A stretch of 64,000 nt of DNA. Source: DATJPW01 sp963752855. Lineage in GTDB: Bacteria; Desulfobacterota; Desulfomonilia; Desulfomonilales; Desulfomonilaceae. Made by a program: the position numbers and the translations under genes. Below are positions 45,993-55,189 of the stretch, piece by piece (the stretch's first letter is position 1; the number at the start of each line of letters is the position of its first letter). The stretch covers positions 124,001-188,000 of the forward strand of contig CAVVZX010000035.1 of the NCBI GenBank assembly GCA_963752855.1, written 5' to 3'. The notes below the pieces were generated by a model. It saw nothing but the letters and a program-made list of their open reading frames with translations. It made no database searches and was not told the DNA's origin.

Positions 45993-47165
45993 TTATCTGT
46001 TGGCCTTCTTTATTCCAAGGGCGTCATTGGAAACGATCATCTTCATGATGTTATGGGAACCTTCAAGTATTTTATAGACTTTGCCGTCTCGCAGAATTCG
46101 GGCAATGGGATATTCATTGGAGTATCCGTAAGCGCCCAGGACCTCCAATGCCAGATCCGGCACCGTGTCCGCAGCGCGCGAGGCGTAGAATTTCGCCAGG
46201 CATGTCTCACGCATATTGTTGACTAATCCGCGGTCTTTCTGAATTGCGCATCGCCACACCAACGCCCTGGCAGCCTCAGTTTCAGCCACCATCTGTGCGA
46301 TCACTTCCTGGACCATCTGGAATTCCGCGATAGGACGGCCGAATTGGTTACGCTCATTGGCGTACTTGATGGCAACATCCAAGGCGGCCTGACATGTGCC
46401 GACCGCTCCCGCTGCGGCAGACAGCCTGGTGCTGATCAATTCTTTCATTAAGCTCCCGAAACCGTCACCTTCTTGTCCTAAAAGATTGGCGGCAGGCACT
46501 TTCACATCTTCCATGATGACTTCGCCCGTCGGGCAGGCCCAGATTCCAAGTTTGTTAGGTATAGCAGGAGCGGAAACGCCGGGCGAATGCATGTCCATCA
46601 CAAAGGCGCTCATGCCTTTGTGTTTGGCTTTCCTGTCCGTCATGGCGAAAATAATCGACATATCCGCAACGGGCGCCCATGTGATCCACATCTTGCGGCC
46701 GTTAAGAACATAGTGATCGCCATCTTTTACGGCCGTAGTGGACATGGCGGCCGTGTCAGAGCCGGCGTCGGGCTCGGTTATCCCAAAGCAGCCTATCATC
46801 TCGGCAGACATAAGAGCGGGGATGTATTTCCGCTTAAGGTCTTCGCTACCCCATTTGAGGATCGACATCGCGGTCCCCATGGTTTGCATGTTGAATCCGA
46901 CTCTGAGAGAGCCCGAGACCCTGCCGATTTCTTCGGTAACTATGGCGTGAGCCAGGTACCCCATTCCGTTCCCGCCGTACTCCTCGGGGACCGGGCAGCC
47001 GAACAAACCTAGTTCGGCCATCTTGGTCACCAGCTCGCGCTGAAAACGATGCTCGTTCTCATCCGCGTCCGCGACAGGCGCAATCTCATTGTCGGCAAAT
47101 TTCCGAACGGTGTCCCGGAGCATTATATGCTCCTCACTCAACTCCACATCGTACTCGTCACTCAT
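45993..47165 (-). CDS. acyl-CoA dehydrogenase
   Basis: A 390-residue intact flavoprotein of the acyl-CoA dehydrogenase family, which introduces a 2,3 double bond into acyl-CoA and passes electrons to an electron-transfer flavoprotein. Motifs: CFGITEPDAGSDTAAM (FAD and substrate), RKMWITWAPVADMSIIF, TRLSAAAGAVGTCQAALDVA, RNQFGRPIAEFQMVQ and the C-terminal EGSHNIMKM, whose glutamate is at the place of the catalytic base in glutaryl-CoA and short-chain dehydrogenases. The tail resembles the glutaryl-CoA/benzoate-pathway branch, and the activator ATPases at the other end of the window point the same way, but the substrate cannot be fixed. A terminator lies just beyond its end. Confidence 0.93.
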   Translation of the reverse strand: MSDEYDVELSEEHIMLRDTVRKFADNEIAPVADADENEHRFQRELVTKMAELGLFGCPVPEEYGGNGMGYLAHAIVTEEIGRVSGSLRVGFNMQTMGTAMSILKWGSEDLKRKYIPALMSAEMIGCFGITEPDAGSDTAAMSTTAVKDGDHYVLNGRKMWITWAPVADMSIIFAMTDRKAKHKGMSAFVMDMHSPGVSAPAIPNKLGIWACPTGEVIMEDVKVPAANLLGQEGDGFGSLMKELISTRLSAAAGAVGTCQAALDVAIKYANERNQFGRPIAEFQMVQEVIAQMVAETEAARALVWRCAIQKDRGLVNNMRETCLAKFYASRAADTVPDLALEVLGAYGYSNEYPIARILRDGKVYKILEGSHNIMKMIVSNDALGIKKANR

Positions 47166-47688
47166 AATCCAATCTCCTCCCGGAACATTACTCCGGAACT
47201 ATCCTTATTCTTACAGAAGAAGGAAAGTGGGGGCCACTTGATAAGGTCCGCCTCCGGATGAGGCGAACAGCCGCCCCTCCGCCTTGATCCGAAAAAGTCG
47301 TCAGCCGTAAAGAAATCCAGCGTGTATTATTAGCAAATTAGCAAAGAAACCGTCAAGAAGTAACGCTCGGTATGTTGACGCCGACGGGTCGGATGCGTCA
47401 GAGAGGTAGCCGGCAGGTTGTATGTCCGGGTCGCTGAGCGAAAAGAGGCAAAGGCCAAGGTAGGTGCGACTGGCGAGTCGCCCTGTTTGCAGATAATAAC
47501 CTCCTGTGGGTTCTGCGCCCGAGGCATTGGTCGCCTTCCGGGTGGGGCATTGCGCAGTGGCCACAGTAGCTCCTGGACCATGACCGGCAAGATGCCGGTC
47601 CTACTGTTCTTGGCTCCCGCTGTGACTATCGCCAAGAGGGTCCGTGCATAGCGGCCACGCCTCCAAAGGCGGCAAGGGCCGCTCATAT
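47166..47688. other. about 520 bp gene-free region with short palindromic repeats
   Basis: No credible gene is present. It contains GCGACTGGCGAGTCGC (47466-47481), a copy of the GGGCGAC palindrome family, and GACCGGCAAGATGCCGGTCC (about 47579-47598), a second palindrome type. Open frames here only reflect GC-rich repeats. Confidence 0.6.
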
Positions 47689-48783
47689 CTAGGGGTTTTT
47701 GCGGGGGGCGACGAGGGGAACTTTTTGTCCCGTGTTCTGCGCGGGATTCCTCCAGCCGCTCTTTTCACCCTTTGAGCGGGCGAGCAGGATGATCATGAAG
47801 ACTACGCCCACCAGTACCGCGAGCCACAGTGTGCAGAGTCTGATAAGGATCACTGCCGGCAGCCCATCCGCGTAGGAGATTCCCATGAATTTAAGGATGC
47901 CGATCATGCTGGCCTCAGTCCCCCCGATCCCGCCGGGCAGCATGGATAATGCCCCCACAATGGTGGAGAAACAGTAGGCGAAGTTCGCTTGCAGGAAGGT
48001 GGAGTGCAGTCCGAGCCCATCCAGTGTCAGATAGAGTGAGATCGATTCCATTCCCCACGCGACGGTTGACACTAACAGCCCGACAATAAAGATTCGTGGT
48101 GTCATCAGGTCGCGACCCGCGGTCAGAATTCCGAGAATTCGGCCGCTGATCCAGGTAAGAAACGAGATCCGTCCGCAGAGTTCGAGGACCGGCCTATAGA
48201 CTCTTTCCATACAAAGAAAAATCCCTCCGGCAATCACCGCTGCCGCGCAAAGAAGAAACAGATGGCGCCAGCCGCTGAACAGAACCAAAGAAAACGATCC
48301 CAGAAGCAAAACACCACAGAGGTCCATGAGGCGTTCCATCATGACAATGCCGACGACTCGAGTCGCGGGCACTTCGTAATCCTGCTTAAGGAATACCGCC
48401 TTCACGGCTTCGCCTATTTTTCCTGGGGTGCCGGTGAGCGCAAAGCCGGCCAGGAATGCGGCTATTGAATATCCGAGAGGAACGGCGTCACTGCCTTGCC
48501 TCAGGTAATAATGAAATCGCCACCCCCTCAGCAGCCAGCCGATCAGCACGAGGCCGAGGACCTCCATTAACACGGTTATCGGAAATCTCAGCAAAGACGC
48601 CATAATGCTTCTGTAATCCGACGCGAAAGTGGCCGCGGCATACAGGGCGACCCCGGCAATGACGAAGACCAATATAGATCGAATAACGCGCGGAGACGCC
48701 AACGATGACGGTCTCTCCAGGACGGCCGGCTGCGGGGGCTTCTCGTAGTTCTTTAGAGTTTCGCTTTGTGGAATCGTTTGCAT
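47689..48783 (-). CDS. lysylphosphatidylglycerol-synthase-type integral membrane protein (UPF0104)
   Basis: A 364-residue protein with about eight membrane segments after a cytosolic start. It matches the transmembrane (flippase-like) part of the LPG synthase/MprF family: LRGWRFHYYLRQGSDAVPLG, AFLAGFALTGTPGKIGEAVK, VGIVMMERLMDLCGVLLLG and ALSMLPGGIGGTEASMIGIL are the family signatures. No aminoacyl-transfer domain is fused, so it may be a lipid-linked flippase-like protein. Intact frame. The downstream minus-strand neighbour is the acyl-CoA dehydrogenase, separated by the repeat region. Confidence 0.82.
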   Translation of the reverse strand: MQTIPQSETLKNYEKPPQPAVLERPSSLASPRVIRSILVFVIAGVALYAAATFASDYRSIMASLLRFPITVLMEVLGLVLIGWLLRGWRFHYYLRQGSDAVPLGYSIAAFLAGFALTGTPGKIGEAVKAVFLKQDYEVPATRVVGIVMMERLMDLCGVLLLGSFSLVLFSGWRHLFLLCAAAVIAGGIFLCMERVYRPVLELCGRISFLTWISGRILGILTAGRDLMTPRIFIVGLLVSTVAWGMESISLYLTLDGLGLHSTFLQANFAYCFSTIVGALSMLPGGIGGTEASMIGILKFMGISYADGLPAVILIRLCTLWLAVLVGVVFMIILLARSKGEKSGWRNPAQNTGQKVPLVAPRKNP

Positions 48784-48819
48784 TTGTGATTTATGAGAGA
48801 GGGAAATGGCGCCGGCAGA

Positions 48820-49277
48820 CTATTCGCGGTTCGGGAAGTAAATGCATTTGCTGCTGAAGATACTCCATGACTGATCCAATTGTTGTTTGAGGCCCTGAAT
48901 GTACCGAGTCATCTGCGGGAAATTAGGGTCTTTGGGATTCATCATGATGGCGCGTCGGTACTCGGCCGCGTATCTATACCAATTCGCTTGCCAGGTTCTT
49001 TCCAGCGCCAGGCACTCACCGTACTCGGGGTTAGTCAGATCGCCCCGAAACGCGTACTCTCCGGGCGCCTGCTGCTGCTGTTGAGCCGGAGGCCCCGGAG
49101 CGAGCGGTTGCATGGGCTGCGCAGGCTGTGGCTGGGATAAGCAGGCGCAGGCTGCGCCTGTGGATAACCCGGCGCCTGACACCAAGCCTGCATCGGCATG
49201 GCGCCAAACACCACGCCCAACACCAGCGCCGCTAACGATGGCCTGACTGACAGAGCTTTGACAAAGCGACAGATCAT
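48820..49277 (-). CDS. small exported Pro/Gln-rich protein (one frameshift)
   Basis: Two minus-strand frames form one protein. The first (49277 to about 49140) is a signal peptide (LAALVLGVVFGAMPMQAWCQ) and the start of a Pro/Gln-rich linker; the second continues the linker (QPQPAQPMQPLAPGPPAQQQ) into a 70-residue C-terminal domain with GECLALERTWQANWYRYAAE and YIQGLKQQLDQSWSIFSSKC. Two cysteines near the ends of that domain may form a disulfide. No family is recognised. Confidence 0.55.
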
Positions 49278-49546
49278 GGCCGCTCCCTGCTACGGCATAT
49301 TAATAAAATTGATGAGTTGTAGTCAAGCTGCAAAAAGATTGCTGTGTCCGGAGAGGTCGGATTACTGTATCGCCGCGCTTCAAAGAACGCGTTGAGCATC
49401 AAGCGCTCTTCAGCAGGGGTCCCTAAAAGTGATTGCAGCGCCCCGTCCTGTTCTATAGATTAGTGCTGTCTCATTGCTCAGAGTGACTTATGCGTTTGGA
49501 TCTGCTGTGGCGCCACGAAGGGTAACACCGACTACGGAGGCTGGCG

Positions 49547-49881
49547 ATGACAAAGACCTTGAACAAATTCACGGGCCGATGGCGCATCCTCGAAATGGAG
49601 ATGTGGGACAAGGATTTCATCGATCTTGTCGGAGAAGGGCATATCACCTTCGACCGAAAGAATGGTGGGGAACTTCATTTCTGGGGCCGTTGATTGCAGT
49701 CTGGACTGCCGCATTGAGAAGGTCAGGGAAGCGGGAACGGATCGAATTCTCATTTGTTGGCGAGGACGAAGGGGAAGAAGTCTTCGGCCGAGGGTGGGCC
49801 GTGCTGGATGGAGACAAGCTGCGGGGCCGGATCTACTTTCACCACGGAGATCAGTCCGGATTCGTTGCTGAAATATCCTGA
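49547..49881 (+). CDS. conserved small protein of unknown function (two frameshifts)
   Basis: Three frames join to about 110 residues. ATG 49547 starts LNKFTGRWRILEMEMWDKDF, followed by IDLVGEGHITFDRKNGGELH; the next frame gives VDCSLDCRIEKVREAGTDRI; the last gives EFSFVGEDEGEEVFGRGWAV and GRIYFHHGDQSGFVAE. This is a widespread single-domain protein of unknown role, often found in accessory regions near toxin-antitoxin-like genes. Shifts lie near 49695 and 49745. Confidence 0.6.
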
Positions 49882-50037
49882 GATCTGCGTTCCAAAAATT
49901 CTGCAAGATCGCCAGGACTCCACGCGCCGTAACGGTGGAACTTTTCCGGTCAAGGCCTACGAGATAGCGGATCCCGAGAAATACAAAGAGCCCAGGAGAA
50001 GTGGACTGAGACTTAACTTATTTGCAGTCGAGGCAAA

Positions 50038-50288
50038 ATGGAGTACACTCTAACTCAACACGCGCGGAACGCTTTGACTAAACGCAAAATCACACTGGAA
50101 TGGCTGGAGCGTACTCTAGCCAATCCAACGCTGATCGAACCCGACTTGATAGATCGGACCCTGGAGCATAGGCTGGCAGCAATAGCGGAGCACGGAAATC
50201 GCGTGCTTCGGTGATCGTAAGTACGTCGGCAGATCCAATCCGAGTGGTGACGCTGTTTTTCGACCGCAAGATGAGAGGCAGACTATGA
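50038..50288 (+). CDS. DUF4258-type protein, probable toxin-like partner (one frameshift)
   Basis: The frame from ATG 50038 (MEYTLTQHARNALTKRKITL) ends at a TGA near 50211 after HGNRVLR. The family continues as VVTLFFDRKMRGRL in the next frame, ending at TGA 50286-50288. A missing G in CGGTGATCG would join the two (LRVIVSTSADPIRVVTLFF), giving about 83 residues and the HxR...VVTxFFDRR pattern of DUF4258. Its stop overlaps the ATG of the DUF2283 gene (ATGA at 50285-50288). DUF4258/DUF2283 pairs behave like toxin-antitoxin modules by organisation. Confidence 0.62.
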
Positions 50289-50503
50289 AACTCAAAATTG
50301 ACCGCGAAGCCGATGCGCTTTATCTCACACTTGACGATTCTGATGTTATCGAGTCCGAAGAGGTGTCGCCCGGGATTATCGTGGACTACAACTCGGACGA
50401 TCAAGTCGTCGGCATAGAGATGCTCTATCTTTCAAAGCGGACGCCCAAGCTCGATACGGGAAAGCTCATGTTCGAAACCGAACCCTCGTTGGACGCGCAA
50501 TAG
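50285..50503 (+). CDS. DUF2283-family protein, probable antitoxin-like partner
   Basis: A 72-residue protein with the DUF2283 signature: MKLKIDREADALYLTLDDSD at the start, ESEEVSPGIIVDYNSDDQVV in the middle and GIEMLYLSKR near the end. The start overlaps the DUF4258 stop by four bases, which indicates translational coupling. DUF2283 has been suggested as a partner of DUF4258 proteins, but its molecular action is not known. Confidence 0.75.
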   Translation: MKLKIDREADALYLTLDDSDVIESEEVSPGIIVDYNSDDQVVGIEMLYLSKRTPKLDTGKLMFETEPSLDAQ

Positions 50504-50630
50504 CTCAAGGGCTCCTGCGCTCATCTGTTCTTTGAGAGACCTCCCCCAACTATTGACAACCCCTCTCCTCAGAACCAAATTTCAGAGCAGAAGCGGGATT
50601 GCGCTTCGAAAGGGGTGAGCATCATGCCTT

Positions 50631-50981
50631 TTGAGAAAGGTTCGAGCGGAAGAATTTGACGCGCTGCACGACATGGGAAGATCGTTGGTCGACCGGGAAC
50701 AACTGCACGGGATGGCGGTCGAGTATGAATTTGATGTATGCGCGTTTGATCGGTGGCGGCGCAAAGTGGCCGATCTCCTGTTTTCACACGGTGGCTGCGA
50801 TGATCTGTACTACCAACGTTTCTCCAAAGAAGTAGTGGATCCGAATATTCGTAGCCTGGAACAAGGTCTGCGTATCCTTGCCGCAGCGCGGGATGACGTC
50901 GAAAGACTGAAAGTATCGGCCCAACGCGCAATTGTCGGACAAAGGAAAACGTCCGAACGCCCGAGCGTCAGCTATCATTAA
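50631..50981 (+). CDS. small cytosolic protein of unknown function
   Basis: About 116 residues, helical and charged (EFDALHDMGRSLVDREQLHG, RWRRKVADLLFSHGGCDDLY, RSLEQGLRILAAARDDVERL). No family is named with confidence. The open frame has only a TTG start at 50631. ATG 50623, with AAGGGGTGAG ahead of it, would reach the same frame if one T were removed from the TTTT at 50627-50630, giving MPLRKVRAEEF. The terminator-like element copy B begins nine bases after its stop. Confidence 0.5.
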   Translation: MRKVRAEEFDALHDMGRSLVDREQLHGMAVEYEFDVCAFDRWRRKVADLLFSHGGCDDLYYQRFSKEVVDPNIRSLEQGLRILAAARDDVERLKVSAQRAIVGQRKTSERPSVSYH

Positions 50982-50989
50982 AACAGGAG

Positions 50990-51059
50990 CCAAGGGAAAA
51001 ACTCTTTTGCAAAAGAGTTTTCCCCCTGGAACCCTCTTTCAGAAAACTCTTATATGTTT
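50990..51059 (+). repeat. dispersed gene-end hairpin element, copy B (terminator-like)
   Basis: CCAAGGGAAAAACTCTTTT pairs with AAAAGAGTTTTCCCCCTGG around a GC loop (50990-51029). The sequence after it (AACCCTCTTTCAGAAAACTC, then TTATATGTTTG) matches the flank of copy A at 21970-22033 in reverse complement. Both copies sit just after a gene and point the same way relative to it. Confidence 0.65.
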
Positions 51060-51289
51060 GCAGCGACGCGCCTGACTATGCGTCATCAACGGCCACAAAC
51101 TATAACATAATAGAACTGTAGGAGTTTTTAGGGAGGGGTCTGGGGCCACTCGGCGTGGGGCCAGTAATGCGCCGAAAATGCCACGCCGTTGATCAACGTT
51201 GCATCTGCTTGAGCCTCATTTATCGCCGTGCGCGGAGCACTTTTTGCAAAAACGTCCTCCCCAGAACTTTCCTAAAAATCCTATGGCTG

Positions 51290-52007
51290 TTACGGCGGGG
51301 GTCCGGATTGGTAGGTGGTTTCGGGTATTCGTAATACCAAGTAATAGAGAGCCGCTATCAGCATCAGAATCAGCACTCCGGACCAAACTATGTCCGTGGG
51401 AAAATGACCGCCTTGAACCAATCTGGCGATTCCCGCCGCAGTCCCGAATGCGATGCCGCCGGTGAGACCGATCACCGAAATTACAGGGTGCAGCGGATAA
51501 AATGCCACCACGGAAGCCACCGAATAGCCCATGGCGCAATGGCCGCACGTGAAAGATCTTCCTTGTCCCGGGCCCTGGGGCTCCCAGACCCTCCTGTATT
51601 CTCGATCACCGCCCATATGCACTAGCTCTGACGGTCGCGGTCTACCCCAGCCCGGCTTGAGAATCCCATTGACCAACAAGCCCGGTCCGAGAATGGCGGT
51701 TAGTATTACTACCAGAGAGGGTTTGAAGTACCGCGCGAGGGACTTTTCCCAATTTCGCCGCCACGCAGAGCGCGAGAGCGAGCGCTGCGAGTATCCAGGT
51801 TGGGTATTCTCCATATTTGTACAAAAAGGCCCACGGCTGCTCGTACCTAAGGAACCAGCCTTTGTAAATGCCGGCCGCCTTATAGAATTGTTCAGACCAT
51901 TGGAGGTCCCACCCGGTGAGGTCGAGCACAGCGGTGACTAGCAGTCCAAAGACAAAGAGGCCGAAGATAATTGCCAGCCCCCTCAAACGAGGTTTTTCAT
52001 AAAACAT
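51290..52007 (-). CDS. PAP2-family membrane phosphatase (one frameshift)
   Basis: Two minus-strand frames form one phosphatidic-acid-phosphatase-type membrane protein of about 238 residues. The first gives four hydrophobic segments (AIIFGLFVFGLLVTAVLDL, TWILAALALALCVAAKLGK); the second gives the acid-phosphatase signature: KPGWGRPRP (motif C1), FTCGHCAMGYS (C2, with CGH where PSGH is common) and ARLVQGGHFPTDI (C3). All three catalytic histidine and arginine positions are kept except the altered PS of C2. The shift lies around 51720-51760. Substrates are likely lipid phosphates. Confidence 0.75.
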
Positions 52008-52102
52008 CAGCCTTCTCTGCGTTCTTCGCGCCTGCCCCGGACTCTGATCCGGGGATCTTTGCGATTAATACCACTTGCTTTCCGAGGGCCTGTTCCCCAA
52101 TC

Positions 52103-52192
52103 AGAAACCTACGCCCAGCCACAATATAACAATTAGCGCCAGGGCTATCAGACCGACGTACAATCCGTATCTCTTTCTCTGAAAAAGCATAT
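52103..52192 (-). CDS. 29-residue single-span membrane microprotein
   Basis: ATG at 52192 follows GGAGG at 52197-52201, a five-base spacing. The peptide is LFQRKRYGLYVGLIALALIV followed by ILWLGVGF: a basic N terminus and one hydrophobic helix. That is the architecture of regulatory membrane microproteins. It lies between the SLC13 permease (ends 52295) and PAP2 genes, all on the minus strand, so it may act on one of them. There is no homology evidence. Confidence 0.5.
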
Positions 52193-52294
52193 CACACCTC
52201 CGAACAATTTTCGGCTTGTACCATTTAGATGATTGCGGAAACGTCCGGATTCAGCCCTCAAGTCAATACCTATGGCGATTCCAGCGCCCGTGCT

Positions 52295-54068
52295 TTACTG
52301 CTCAAAAGGGCCAAATCTCGGGATCAGCAGTATGCTTGCTGCGGCGGTCATTATGTCCATCGGTATTCCCATGCGCAAGAAATCTGTGAAGCGGTATCCT
52401 CCCGGGCCCCAAACCATGAGGTGGGTCTGATTCGCTATGGGGCTGGCAAATGCCAGGGACGCGGACATCATAATCGAGATGGCAAACGGCGCGACGTTTA
52501 CGCCCAGGGATTGGGCCGTCGACATTGCTATGGGAAAGATCAGCACCGCTGCTGCCGCATGACCGACTACTTCGGTGAGGATTAAGGTCGTAATATACAC
52601 CATGGTCAAAGCCGTCCAAGGATTCGAGCCGGCAAATCCGATAAGGCCGTTGGCGATAACCTCTGCCAGCGCCGGTCTTCAGCAAAGCCTGTCCCAGACC
52701 TATGGACGCCGCAATGGTCAAGAGGACCTCTGTGTCGATGCTGGATCGAGCGTCAGATCCGCTGACACAGCCTGTCATGATCATGAAACCGGCGGCCAGC
52801 ATGGCGGCTTGCAGCATGGAAAGCCACTCCAACGTAGCCAACACCACCATTCCTCCAAGTATGATAAGAGCCACCGGCGCTCGCTCGTGACGGGGAGGGC
52901 TGGAGTCCTCTATTGGGCTCACCAGATAGAAATCCCTTGTATATCTGTACTCTTCGAAGAAGGAGGGACGGGCCTCCAGCAGAAGCGTATCGCCAGGCAG
53001 GAGGACCACGTCGCCGACCTTGCTTTTGAGAAGCGTTCCATGTCTGGCCACGGCAAGCACTACGGCATTGTAGCGTGCCCGGAAACGCCCTTGCCTGATG
53101 GAGCGGCCTACCAGCGGGGAGCCGTGAGAAACTACGGCTTCGAGCAATGATCGGTCGCTGCGAGGTGGCCTGAGTTTGAATACTTGCTCTGTCGCCGGCA
53201 TTAATCCCTTTATTTTCTGAAGATCCACGGCCCCGTTAACAGCGCCCACAAACAGCAGCCGATCATTGCCCTCCAGCAGTTCCTGATTTGAGACCGCAGA
53301 CAGCACATGACCGCGTCGTTCGATCTCGGCAAGGTACATGTTAGGCAAATTTCGGAGACCCGCCTCCTCGACGGTTTTGCCATCGAGTCTGCCACCCGGC
53401 TGCACAATCATTTCGACGGTGTATTCCCGCGTGTTCTCGATGAAGCTGATTCCCGGCCGGCGATCCGGCAGCAGCCATTTGCTGAACAAGATCATGAAAG
53501 CAAGGCCGAGTATGCTGACAGGCACGCCGACCCAGGCAATGTCGAACATGCCCAAGGATGGCGCTTTTGCCTGAGACATCAACAGTCCATTGACGATGAG
53601 GTTCGTGCTCGTGCCTATGAGCGTCCACATTCCAAGCAGCGAAGCGTAACTGAGCGGAATCATGAATTTGGACACAGGCAAATCGTGTCGCCGGCACCAT
53701 TGTTCGACCGCGGGTATCATAATCGCCACTTGAGGTGTATTGTTGGTAAATGCGCTTACGACTGTGGTAGGGACTTGCAGGCGCAGTTGAGCAGTCAGCA
53801 TTGACCGCGGTTTTCCAAGCAGATAGTCAACAATGACCACCGTCAAACCTGTCCGGTCAATTCCTACCGCCACAATATACAAGACGCCCACCGTCACCAT
53901 GCCTTCGTTTGCGAGGCCTGAGAGCGCTTCACTGGGAGACAGAACGCCGGTGATGAGCAGCAGTGTGACTCCACCCATCAGGACTGTATCCGGTCCGATC
54001 TTAGTGAGCGCTAGGAATCCGAGCATTACCACTACAACAGATAGTGCAAACCATGCTTCGTAGCCCAT
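52295..54068 (-). CDS. SLC13/DASS-family permease with two TrkA-C domains (one frameshift)
   Basis: A membrane permease of about 590 residues. The N-terminal half has six or so helices with FTNNTPQVAIMIPAVEQW and SLLGMWTLIGTSTNLIVNGL, the SNT-type substrate motif. Residues about 215-390 are two TrkA-C-like regulatory domains (TVEEAGLRNLPNMYLAEIER, RFRARYNAVVLAVARHG). The second membrane half includes TEVLLTIAASIGLGQALLKT. The frame then fails near 52670; the expected continuation (EVVGHAAAAVLIFPIAMSTA, SPIANQTHLMVWGPGGYRFT) runs in the next frame to 52295. ATG 54068, with AGGAGC upstream, is the start. Substrates may be dicarboxylates or sulfate. Confidence 0.82.
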
Positions 54069-54551
54069 ACAGGCGCTCCTCATTTCCCCTTACGGCTTGT
54101 GACGCGTTTTACGTTAATTATTAACCAATTTTTTTTTCAGGCGTCCATGAGCACTCATGAACACCGTTGATACTACAAAGATACTGCAATTTCACGCGAG
54201 ACGTCATCCACCACGAGCAAAATCAACAGCGGCTAATTAACAAAATTGCCTCGCAGTACAAAGAATAAGGCCCGACAATTTTCCGGTCAAATGAGATTTT
54301 CGCGGAGTCGGTAACAAAGGAAATCTTTACCACAGAGATCGCTGAGAATGTCATCGTTAAGAGTAGAACAGTAGAATAGGCGTCTCGCCTGCCTGCAGCT
54401 AACCGGCAGGACCTTCCGGTATGTTCTGAATTCGGTAGCAGCGGATAGTGTCCTGGGACACTACCGTAATTTAGCCGATATTGACCCGGCGCTGCCGGTC
54501 TGGTAAAAAATAAAGGTTGTGGAATGGATATTCTCCCGGAAGGAACAGATT
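54069..54551. other. about 480 bp intergenic region before greA
   Basis: No gene was found. It contains GTGTCCTGGGACAC (about 54448-54461), a perfect 14-bp palindrome, and a CTGCCTGCAGCTAACCGGCAG palindrome-like stretch near 54390. The SLC13 gene is divergent from greA here, so promoters for both are expected. Confidence 0.45.
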
Positions 54552-55028
54552 ATGGCCGTACAAAAACGTCCCATTTCCGTCGAGGGACACAAGAAATTGA
54601 AAGAAGATATAGACCGTTTGATGCGTATAGAACGCCCAAGTGTAATTAAAGAGATCGAAATAGCCATCGGGCACGGAGATCTTTCGGAAAACGCCGAATA
54701 TACCTATGCTAAAGAGAAACAGGCCCTTTTAGAAACCCGCATAAGGGACCTTCAGGACCGACTTGCCTCATCGGAAATTATTGACGTCGAGAATCGTCCC
54801 CCATCCGACAAAGTCATTTTCGGGAGCCGCGTGACCATCGAGGACGTTGATACTAATGAAAAAAAGATATACCGGATTCTCGGGCAAGACGACGCGGATA
54901 TTGGACAGGGGATAATTTCGGTTGATTCCCCCTTGGGCAGCGCTCTTATCGGCAAGCAGGAGCAAGACTTCGTGGAAGTTAAGACACCCAACGGAGTAAG
55001 AGAGTACGAAGTCCTGGAGATTGCCTGA
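54552..55028 (+). CDS. greA: transcription elongation factor GreA
   Basis: A 158-residue GreA, which stimulates RNA polymerase transcript cleavage to rescue backtracked complexes. The N-terminal coiled coil (HKKLKEDIDRLMRIERPSVI) has the tip motif GDLSENAEYTYAKE with the two acidic residues and tyrosine needed for cleavage. The C-terminal FKBP-like domain follows (KVIFGSRVTIEDVDTNEKKI, QDFVEVKTPNGVREYEVLEI). ATG 54552 is used; the frame upstream of it has no ribosome binding site. Intact. Confidence 0.95.
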   Translation: MAVQKRPISVEGHKKLKEDIDRLMRIERPSVIKEIEIAIGHGDLSENAEYTYAKEKQALLETRIRDLQDRLASSEIIDVENRPPSDKVIFGSRVTIEDVDTNEKKIYRILGQDDADIGQGIISVDSPLGSALIGKQEQDFVEVKTPNGVREYEVLEIA

Positions 55029-55086
55029 TTAGCCTGAGCGGTCAATTGTAATGTCCTGCAATAAGAATATCTCCCCCCTCTTCCTT

Positions 55087-55150
55087 CCCTCTCCCGCCAG
55101 GGGAGAGGGTTTCAAATCCCCCTCCCTCGACGGGAGAGGGTAGGGCGGGG
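55087..55150. repeat. intergenic CCCTCTCCC/GGGAGAGGG hairpin pair
   Basis: CCCTCTCCCGCCAGGGGAGAG forms one hairpin (55087-55110) and CCCTCGACGGGAGAGGG a second. The set resembles the one at 32451-32505 and lies between greA and the HAD gene, so it may end greA transcription. Confidence 0.55.
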
Positions 55151-55189
55151 TGTCTTTGTGGCGGAATTCAAACAGGTTACCACAGATCC

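Noticed and set aside
47301..47686. Open frames of 77-118 codons in both strands
   Set aside because: They overlap each other and run through palindromic repeats; no family pattern is present.
50205..50215. TGA in the DUF4258 frame read as selenocysteine
   Set aside because: The family ending VVTLFFDR appears only after a frame change; read-through in the same frame gives unrelated residues.
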